A program made the translations under genes and the position numbers. Below, one piece after another: positions 56,286 through 64,000 of a stretch of 64,000 nt of DNA (position 1 is the first letter of the stretch; the number at the start of each line of letters is the position of its first letter). The notes under the pieces were generated by a model. That model did not search any database, had not been told where the DNA came from, and saw only the letters and a program-made list of their open reading frames with translations. The DNA comes from Cordilura impudica. Lineage: Eukaryota > Arthropoda > Insecta > Diptera > Scathophagidae. The stretch spans positions 38,088,559-38,152,558 of the forward strand of contig OY821518.1 of NCBI GenBank assembly GCA_963682025.1, written 5' to 3'.

Positions 56286-56964
56286 TTATACCCTATACCA
56301 CTATGTGGTTTGGGTATAATGACTTTGTGCTGCTGTTTGTAACTACCAAAAATATTAACTGATTCGATTTAACGATGTCCGTCCGTCCGTCTATGTGTCC
56401 ATGTAAACTTTGTAATCAAAGTGCAGGTCGCAAATATGAATTTATTTTGATGAAATTTGGTATATAAGCTTTTACCGGACATAGGATAAACGCTATTGAA
56501 TGGTGAGAATCGGTCCATGTTCAGACCTAGCCCCCATACAAATGACCCCTATGAAATCGACATAAATTGCCATAAGATCCAAATTGTCATATAGATCTTA
56601 CTCAAATTGGGTTTGTATGCGTTTATTACATCCATTAATGAGTAGTCCAAAAATGATCAAAAAACAAAAATATTGCACTGATTCTTCTCAAATTTTGTTT
56701 GTATATATTTTTGCAAAATACAAGACACTGTACAAAACATAGTCAGGATCGGTCCATTTTTGGGCCTAGTCCCCATATAGATATAGCATCCGATATGAAC
56801 TTTTTCATATCTGCAGCCAAAAAAATTAATAAAAATCCCACTCAAATTTGGTTTATGGTTATTTTCTATGTCCATTTAGTTGGGCCTATGAGAAAGGGTC
56901 TCTAAACGCATGGTATATGGTAACGTATAGTAGGTCTAGACCGACTGTAATTTTCTTACTTGTT
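56286..56964 (-). mobile_element. Family A repeat, copy h
   Basis: It runs from the hairpin end TTATACCCTATACCACTATG to the inverse of AACAAGTAAG at 56955-56964. It is shorter than the others because about 80 bases around the 'agctgcttcccg' region (56658) are missing and the start of the GTCC region is trimmed. The 5' palindrome is damaged (AGTAGGTCTAGACCGACT). Confidence 0.8.
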
Positions 56965-57922
56965 TTACTTTGATTTAAGTGAAAAGTTCTGTATTTCCTT
57001 ATGAGATTCTGTACTCGCACAAAATAAAATATGTATGAGTTTGTTACGGAAATAAGTTTCATATGATGTTGACGTTTTTTTTTAACGGAATTAACCTTAA
57101 GCTGAAATATTTATTGGCTTTTTTTGACTTTGCATATTTGGCGTTAGTGCTTTTTTTTTTGAGAATTAGCTATTTTTATGTTTACTTTTATGCTGTAGTG
57201 GGAAGAAATTCAGAACGTTAAAAATTTATAGACAATTCTTGGAAATATTTAAAATACAAACACTTCTACAAAGAAGCTATTTGCTTGATGATGTCTTTTG
57301 GATGAATGTCAAATAATTTATTCAACAATTTTAAATATATTTGAGTGGTAACTTGTAAGTAAAGCTCATCATTAAAAGAAATATTAGTGTATATTTGCTT
57401 TTAGAAATAGAAAAAAATATCATAGTTACATTTCTTTTCAGCTCTTTGCGAAACACAATTGAACTTTTTTTGTTTGTTAAATAATTAAAGTAAAAGAAAT
57501 TCATTTGAATTAGAAGAACAGAAGTAAGGAAGCCGAACTACGTCACAAACTGGCTCATAATCATTTTTCGTTGACCAAAACTCTGTAACTTTTAATCCAA
57601 TTGAGATCTTTTGGTATTTTTTTTATTGCAGAGATAATTTCTTGAACTTTTCTATAGACTTTAAATATAATTAAAAGCGACTTATTATATATTGAGGAAT
57701 TCAAGGTCAAAGTTGAACTTTACAATGTCTATTAGCATTTAGAATGAAAGTGTGGGTTTCTGTGGATAAATAAAACTTTTAAAAATACACCGAATAAATT
57801 TTCAAACAGAAATTTATGAGGAATTTCATTTAATTCTTATTATAAACAACAGTTAAATTATATTATAATTATTATTAATTTAGCTGGAATATTTATTCCA
57901 AACATCTATATTAATTTCTTAA
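56965..57922. other. AT-rich DNA, possibly 3' flank of a host gene
   Basis: No TE is recognised. On the minus strand an AATAAA lies about 30 bases past the candidate stop codon at 57923 (GGAATAAATATTCC, about 57887-57900), so the 57.8-57.9 kb part may be a 3' UTR. Confidence 0.35.
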
Positions 57923-58262
57923 TTAATTCTGTTCAGTAGCAAAACTTCTCGCTTCTTTATTAAAGTCCGGATATTCTACTCTCAATTGATTTCGAATGAT
58001 AGAGATGATTGGAGCTGACATTGCCTATAATATAATAAACAAATTTTGGTTTGTAAAATTTTGTTAAATTTTTCTGATATTGTCTTCTCTATAAAATCTG
58101 TAATCTTTATTCATTTATTCCTGGGCTTCCCCTAATTGAGCTCTAAGTAGTACTAAATGATATTTAATGCCAGATTCTCCATGATGAAGGGTTTCATGGA
58201 GTATTATAAATATATTTTTCCATGTGTGTTTGGATGTATATATTCTAGTAGTTGACTTGGCC
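57923..58262 (-). CDS. Candidate terminal exon(s) of an unidentified host gene
   Basis: On the minus strand TTTATTATATTATAG (a good 3' splice site) is followed at 58024 by an open frame of 33 codons, AMSAPIISIIRNQLRVEYPD then FNKEARSFATEQN, with TAA at 57923-57925 and an AATAAA shortly after. Upstream (about 58262-58115) another protein-like stretch reads TWKNIFIILHETLHHGESG, then IKYHL, then VLLRAQLGEAQE-stop. If a GT at 'tttaGTactac' (about 58148) is used as donor, the two join in frame as IKYHL-AMSAP. The donor is weak and I do not recognise the protein, so this is a hypothesis. It is the only place in the window that looks like cellular coding DNA. Confidence 0.3.
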
Positions 58263-59447
58263 TAATCACCAAATTTTGTAGCATAATTTTTTTGATTTCT
58301 AGCAAGTACGTACCTCGATGTCAAGGGAACAACCTACACACGTATACACTAAAGCGGGTCGATTTGTATGGGACCGAAAAAAACGAAAAATCGTATATAC
58401 GGAAAATAAACTAGGGATCATACTGAGCAATTTTACTGAAGAAACTATGGGTCTAAAATGTATTTCGATCCAGCGATTTTTAAGCGGAAGTTTGACATTG
58501 TATGGGCGGTACGCCTTATTCGTCTCCGATTTTGATGAAAATTGGCACGGACATAGTGTATGAAAAATAAATAATGTGTGCCAAAAGTGAGCCTGGTTGG
58601 AACTATATTTCGGGTACATTTGCCCGAGGAACTATGGCTTGTTGTTTTTGTTTTTGTGTTTTTTGAAAATACTTTTATTATAATAATTTTATATTATTTA
58701 TAACGTTTGAAAAAACATTTTTAACGTGTTTATGTTTGAAAAAGGAACTTAGATAACTAAGTAAATAACTAAGTAAATAATTAAACTAAATAGTTATTGT
58801 AAATAACTCACTACCTTTTCTGATGTACTTAAATATTGTAACACAAATAATTTTATGTTGTATTGTAGGTTAATATCCACATTTTTATTGTAGTAAGAAT
58901 TCCGTCATTAAGAATCAATTAATATCAATAAGTAATAACCAACTATCAATAATCATTAGTACGAAGAAATGAATAATCATCCTTATAATGAATAACCCGA
59001 ATCAATTAAATTAAATATCTAATAAATTAAATATCCGACTACACCAAGTACTTTGGGCAGTCTAAATATCCAGGCTATATAAATATAAATTGAATTAAAA
59101 GAATCTCCTTAGGATTATAGAAACTATATACTATATGTAAAAGTATATGCTTCGAATATGTATGCAGAATTTTATGTTTTGTACAGTACGCGTATACCTT
59201 CGATTTCATAGATATAGAAAATGAATAATTTTGAGTAATTTTATTTAAATTGAAAAAAGCATTTTACGGACGGATCCAGATCGCAAAAGTATACATACGA
59301 TTAAAGAAAATACGACCACTTTTCGCTGGGCGATTTAGATTTCTTGATACCGTTGTTCTTCTTAAATATCGTAACACACCACGTATAAGGATTGCAGTTT
59401 GTTTGGATAATTAATTTTTTTTTTATAAAATTTAATAAATCCTATTT
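58263..59447. other. Non-coding DNA, including a less AT-rich unclassified block
   Basis: 58300-58640 is less AT-rich and open on both strands for about 80-106 codons. No motif is recognisable in either frame, and the wording of the DNA ('gatgaaaattggcacgga') resembles other fly interspersed repeats. 58740-58830 holds a short tandem of 'aactaagtaaata'. The rest is AT-rich. Confidence 0.4.
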
Positions 59448-59780
59448 TAATACACTCCGCAGGGGGTATATCAAAATAAAATCCGGAGATCCCAAAACCA
59501 TAAATTTTCTTGATTTCGTTAACCGTCTGTACGTTTGTTTGTGGAAATGGTTATCACACCCTCAGTAACTAAGCTAACCTCTTCGTTTTTGCATAAAATC
59601 GTTTACTAAAATCTCAAAGGGGTGACTGTTTAAAATTATTAAAATTGGTCCAATGGGTCACGAGTTATAAATAAAAATTTGAAAAATAGTTAGTCTGTTG
59701 TTTTTCTTAAGACATATACATATATTGTAATTCAACTTTTTGCTGTATTCATTGTAGTTTAGGCATTTGCTACATTTTTG
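59448..59780 (-). repeat. Diverged family B-like fragment
   Basis: TACACTCCGCAGGGGGTATA, CCGTCTGTACGTTTGTTTGT, GTGGAAATGGTTATCAC and 'ggtccaatgggtcacgag' follow the start of family B in order, with much divergence. Only the hairpin-end part remains. Confidence 0.5.
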
Positions 59781-59869
59781 CTCAGCATGTGTCACATTAA
59801 TCCCTAAAACAGTATTTTTCTAAAGTATTTTTCCACAACAATTACCTTTACCTCTTTATATAAAGTATT

Positions 59870-60185
59870 CTTTTTTAAATACACGTAAAAAAACCCCTTT
59901 CAATTTTTTTTTTTTATAAAAGTACTCCTTTTTTAAAAAGAACCCATTTTTGTAAAGTTCCCTTAAAAAAAATTAATCTTTTAAAGTAGCCTTTTCTAAA
60001 TTTACCTTTTTTAAACAGAACCCCATTTTTTTAAAAAAGATCCTTTTTCAAAAAAATTTATTTAAAGAAGTACCCAAATTTTAAAACAGTACCCTTTTTT
60101 AAAAAAATAACCTTTTTTTAAAATTACCCTTTTTATGAAAAGTACCCTTTTGTTGAAAAAGTACCTTTTTTAAATTACCCGTATC
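59870..60185. repeat. Degenerate minisatellite, unit about AGTACCCTTTTTTAAAAA
   Basis: Roughly 15 imperfect units of 16-22 bases, each with a CCC/CC core followed by T-run and A-run (such as AAAGTACTCCTTTTTTAAAA, ACAGTACCCTTTTTTAAAAA). Unit length varies with the A and T runs. Confidence 0.75.
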
Positions 60186-61518
60186 GGGAACAAAAAAAAA
60201 AAATTTAAAAAAATACTAGATTATTGTATATTTATTTTTCTTAATGTATACTTCAACATTTAGCGCCTTTTGGCGCTTTTTCGCACATTTTTCTTAAAAA
60301 ATTGAAAGAAAGGACTGAGAGATAAATTTGTATTTAGTGAGCGAGCTAACTGGTCTGGTAAGTTTTACAGAACTTTACTAAAATAAAATTTTTATTTAAA
60401 TCGCATTATGCTTCAAAAATAAATTCTTTTTATTCCATATCTTCAAAGTTGCATCGGACATTAGAATTTCCGTCTGGCATATGTCTGAAAGCCATCAAAC
60501 ATAATATATGTATTCCGGTTTTTTTACGAAATTTCCTCTGGCTCCAACTTTTTTTATTTGAATATTTTATTTAGATGTTCTCATCATGCTTCATTGCAAT
60601 TTTCCATTTACTTTGCCTTAACTAACAGCCTAATGCAGCTGTTCCATTTCTTTTTTTTTTTGATTTTTTTTACATTTCTTTACAATTTTTATTTTAGTTT
60701 TTATCCATATGAAAATGACACTCACAAAAACATCCGTTTAGTATTTCTAGTCTACCAAAAGATTTTATATGTACATATGAGTATAACTTACGTATGTAGA
60801 TAGTTAGACAGCTTTATATTTGAAGTATGCGAATACATAAAAATGCCTTTTAACCAAAATGCATTTAGATTGACCCTTAAGTTTTCAAAATTTATAGATA
60901 GCTTTTGCATTCAGTACTTAGTTAAGTCTTGTGCCAATGTGTGTTATAGACAGTTTTGGTTGATGCTTGTGTGCCCTCGAAACATAGAACATCAACGGAC
61001 AGTTACTTTCTGCACAAAAATATTGACAACTTTTAAATAATTTGTTCGCTAATTTACCTCCGTTTAATAATTTTTTTCATATGCTTTTTATAAATTTCGT
61101 GGTAGTTTTTCACAAATGTTACAAAAACTGAAAAAAATCTACTTTTAGTCAGGCCCAAATAACACATTTATTTGAAAGTTGGCAATAAAAGGTCTAATTC
61201 GCTGGTTTATAATATAAATACAATAACACTAAGTAACAAAGCAACAACAAAAAATTAGCTATGCTTTTAATATGCAGGCCTGGTTAAGTAAATCAGCTTT
61301 CAATTTTCTAAATATTGAATACACACTCGAAATCTGTAGTTATTGGCAAAAACCCTTTAACTGCAGTTCACGGACAAAAATATTTTAAACTAAATCAATT
61401 TTGAATCAATTGGGAAAAATTAAAATTTTACTTTTAAATAAAAATAGAAAAACAAATTTAAAATTTTCAAATATAGGATTAGAAAAAAGGCACCAAAGCT
61501 GAAAATATTAAAAAAAAC
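60186..61518. other. AT-rich DNA without recognised genes
   Basis: A small palindrome, AGCGCCTTTTGGCGCT, lies at about 60261. Frames at 60558-61040 look random and carry no motif. Confidence 0.5.
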
Positions 61519-61904
61519 CTAGCAGATTCCAGCCCTTGAAATTCGAGTGCAAATTCTATAAAATTTAATTTTTTCATTAAAAAAAGACCCTAAGGGTCAG
61601 CATACCTTATACCCAATCAATTATAGCCAATTCACATATCCGCACAAAAAAACAATTTTTATTACAAACACATTAACAAATTTACTAAACACACTCATAG
61701 CGTTGTATAATTTTTTGTATGTGTTAGTAGCAACTTGTAATGCAATTTACTCAAAATAAAGCAACAAATTTAAAAATTTATAAATCTGCAAAACGGCTAA
61801 AAAGAAATACCTTTCAAATAATATACGTTTGGTCAAAATCGGGATAAAACGGTAGAATGAAAAATCGGTCACAAGAAATCGCCTAGCCTATTAATATTAT
61901 AGAT
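61519..61904 (-). mobile_element. Non-autonomous Helitron, family D, copy 2 (386 bp)
   Basis: On the minus strand it starts A|TCTATAATATTAATAGG at 61904 and ends GGGCTGGAATCTGCTAG at 61519. The interior matches D1 without MITE G (CATACAAAAAATTATACAAC and GGCGATTTCTTGTGACC regions correspond). It provides the empty site for G. Confidence 0.7.
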
Positions 61905-61978
61905 TTGAAATTTTGAAAAAATTTGGATAATATTTTGACATGGGCTTGCCAAAAGTATGAACAAATATACATACATAT

Positions 61979-63055
61979 ATTAGGGTGACAGCGGTTTGTA
62001 CGAAAAAAAATTTTTGATCGAATTTTGAGGTGTCGGATTATTGTGACACTAGATCTAAAACGTTAGTGCGCAAAATTTGAGTCAAATCGGACAATGCTTT
62101 CTGGAAGCGCATTGAGTTTAAAGTTTAAATAGGCATTTATATGAAAAAATTATTAAAAAAAATAATTTTTCACAAAAATATTGAATATTAAATTAAATAA
62201 CAAACCATAATCTAGAGTAAATAATCTTTTTAATAAAACAATAATATCTATCATCGGCAGAAAAACAGCCAAGTTATATCAAATGCCCCAGGCAATAAAT
62301 GCGCCGCAGACCACTTGATTAAGAAAATCAAGCTCACATTTTTAAAGACATTGAAAAAATGTACAACAACAGCATTTTCGCATTCTCCTGATCCCAAAAT
62401 GATCTTATGCGAAGTCTTTTGCATCTCGTCTGCTGTTATGCTGTTCTATAGTAATGTCAGAGCGGTACGTATTTTTTAGCACTATTTCAAATCTCCAATT
62501 ATACTTTTTAAAAAATTTTGTTCAAGAAATTTTCCGAAATCAAAGACCGGACTTTAACGTCTTATTAACTAGATATATGTGATTAAAAATGACAAATAAA
62601 TACTGTGGGGATCCTGATCTGAATTTGGCGAGGGAAGCGTTTTTATTTCACCGGATTTGGAGACAAATGTGATTTTTCATATTTTTTCAACTTTTAGGCT
62701 ACATCATTTTGATGGTTTCATATTTCAAATATCTTTTCTAGAAGTACTATACTATTTGATATAATTTCTCAATCTTGTAATTTAAGGTTAAATTGAAACA
62801 CTATAAACTGTTCCCCTTTTAGGTCAAACATCAAATTTAAGGAGATTTACATTTCTTTAAAACAAAATATTGAAATAATATATATTTGTGGGACGTTTTC
62901 GATAAAACTTTTTGATAATATTTTAGTAATTCTAGAAAATAATATTCTGGACTTCTTTTTGAAACTAATCCACATTGACTCTTTATGAAAATCTATAAAT
63001 ATTTTCTTCATCAAGATTTTTTTTAAATAAAACAAATTTGATCTATATATAAAAA
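61979..63055. mobile_element. Foldback element I, copy 2
   Basis: It begins TA-GGGTGACAGCGG at 61979 and matches copy 1 (1757-3227) in inverse orientation: ACCATAATCTAGAGTAAATA, CCACTTGATTAAGAAAATCA, AGCTCACATTTTTAAAGACA and TATTCTGGACTTCTTTTTG. It stops near 63050, where family A copy i begins. The other arm is missing. Confidence 0.7.
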
Positions 63056-63712
63056 AAGTAAGAAAATTATAAGCGGTCTACACCGAAAATGGACCCATCC
63101 TGACCATGTTTGTAAAGTCTCTTGTATTTTGCAAAAATATATACAAACAAAATTTGAGAAGAATCAGTGCAATATTTTTGTTTTTTGATAGATTTTAGTG
63201 AAGATCGGGAAGCTGCTCTATATGGAGCCTATGACTAAGAGTTGTCCAATAGGGATCATTTTTGGACTACTGATCAAAGGATGTAATACATACATACAAA
63301 CCCAATTTGACTAAGATTTGTGTGATAATTTGGATTTTATGGCAATATATGTTGATTTCATGGGGGTCATTTGTATGGGGGCTAGGTCTGAACATGGACC
63401 GATGCTCACCAATTTCAATAGCGTTCATCCCAAATACCAAATTTCATCAAAATAAATTCATATTTGCGACCTGCAGTTTGCTTACAAGCTTTACATGGGC
63501 ACACAGACGGACGGATGGATGGACGGACGGACGGACGGACGGACGGACGGACGGACGGACGGACGGACGGACGGACATCGCTAAATCGAATCAGATAGTG
63601 ATTCTGATTCGATCGGTATAATTAAAGATGGGTGTAGGTCAAATATTTTTGGTTGTTACAAATAGCAACACAAAGTCATTATACCCAAGCCACATAGTGG
63701 TATAGGGTATAA
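63056..63712 (+). mobile_element. Family A repeat, copy i, with long GGAC array
   Basis: It starts AAGTAAGAAAATTATAAGCG with a damaged and shortened 5' part (the 'gactatacgatacc...gcgtttag' section is gone). It continues through the 'gttgtccaatagg' form to a long (GGAC)n block at 63507-63576, the longest in the window, and ends ATAGTGGTATAGGGTATAA. Confidence 0.8.
63507..63576 (+). repeat. (GGAC)n microsatellite in family A copy i
   Basis: There are about 17 tetranucleotide units with two GGAT variants near the start. Other A copies have from about 2 to 8 units at the same place. Confidence 0.9.
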
Positions 63713-63869
63713 AAATGAATCGTGGTTTGTTCGTCCGCTTAAAACTTGAAAACTAACAAACGTGTTACTTTCTTCTGCTCGTTTCTTGGAACTGCCACGC
63801 GAATGTTTAGGACAAAAGGAAAGTACAAAAAGACCCAACTGATGGCGCTGTACGTGGTTATTCCATTTT

Positions 63870-64000
63870 AACATCATATATTGAGTACTATGAGAGGGAG
63901 AGCTTTATAAATTTGTGTGAGGCCATCTATTATTAATATCGATAGTCATACCGAAAATGGTCGGTATCGGATAAGTGGGTGTGGTACCTCACATAAAAAT
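63870..64000 (+). repeat. Repeat E, copy 3 (runs off the window end)
   Basis: Inverted relative to copy 2. Blocks such as TACTATGAGAGGGAGAGCTT, ACCGAAAATGGTCGGTATCG, GGATAAGTGGGTGTGGTACC correspond to the inverse of 35570-35710. It continues past the right edge. Confidence 0.6.

Noticed and set aside
58299..58619. Overlapping open frames on both strands (81 and 106 codons)
   Set aside because: No motif in either direction, and openness on both strands suggests less AT-rich DNA rather than a gene. Kept only as an unclassified block.
60258..60285. AGCGCCTTTTGGCGCT hairpin followed by T run, like a bacterial terminator
   Set aside because: The window is eukaryotic and no gene ends there; a chance palindrome is more likely.
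60558..61040. Two consecutive plus-strand frames of 81 and 65 codons
   Set aside because: Low-complexity Phe-rich start, no motif, no splice-like borders.
1..64000. tRNA, rRNA or snRNA genes
   Set aside because: I looked for cloverleaf A/B-box patterns and conserved rRNA blocks by eye and saw none; a tRNAscan/Infernal run would be needed to exclude them.

Overview
This 64 kb window looks like insect nuclear DNA, most likely from a higher fly (Diptera, perhaps a calyptrate such as a blow fly or house fly). I infer this from the strong AT bias, from fly-type LINEs, and from many interspersed repeats with (GTCC)n blocks and TATACCC...GGGTATA terminal hairpins that resemble the DINE-1/INE-1 (Helentron-like) repeats of Drosophila. 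It is not prokaryotic: I see no operons, rRNA, tRNA or CRISPR. I found no intact cellular protein gene. Nearly everything recognisable is transposable-element DNA, much of it nested. One short stretch on the minus strand (57.9-58.3 kb) could be terminal exon(s) of a host gene.

Layout. 0-1.7 kb: minus-strand LINE with an ORF1 (PHD-like finger, coiled coil, FP-like C-terminus) and the start of its endonuclease. 1.76-3.23 kb: palindromic foldback element I, ending TAGGGTGACAG. 4.1-5.46 kb: family A element with a second, inverted A copy inserted cleanly inside it. 5.46-11.94 kb: decayed Ty1/copia retrotransposon whose integrase is split by a minus-strand LINE (7.1-10.4 kb). 11.9-12.2 kb: RTE-like LINE fragment. 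12.64-13.6 kb: small Helitron (family D, TC...CTAG ends) carrying a 587-bp TA-flanked MITE. 13.9-19.54 kb: full-length I-like LINE with target-site duplication (TSD). 20.15-23.53 kb: piggyBac element with TTAA ends and a mutated transposase interrupted by a LINE 3' end. 24.2-26.2 kb: Helitron helicase relic interrupted by an A copy. 28.1-35.9 kb: repeat E, an A copy, a family B element containing a young 5'-truncated LINE, then E again. 35.9-36.56 kb: Tc1-like fragment. 36.56-41.77 kb: foldback element C carrying a jockey/CR1-group LINE. 41.8-44.35 kb: inverted-repeat element F with a decayed coding stretch. 45.85-46.64 kb: second C copy. 46.94-50.8 kb: about 3.9 kb of (AAAAATG)-like array with two A copies in it. 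51.3-64 kb: decayed A, a B copy, an A copy, the possible host exon, a decayed B, a minisatellite, Helitron D2, foldback I copy 2, an A copy and the edge of an E copy.

How it fits together. The elements do not form a pathway. They form an insertion history that can be read from TSDs and restored reading frames. LINEs insert with 8-13 bp TSDs into copia, piggyBac and B. TA-flanked elements sit in Helitron D and possibly next to the Tc1 remnant. A elements insert without target duplication. Families A and B share their outer ends (AACAAGTAAG at one end, a TATACCC/GGGTATA hairpin at the other), so one machinery could move both, and a decayed Helitron helicase is in the same window. The most useful leads are a LINE whose ORF1 stop lies in a readthrough-like context (TAA CAA TCA) directly in frame with an AUG-less ORF2; the possible origin of the AAAAATG array from the 3' tail of family A; and element F.
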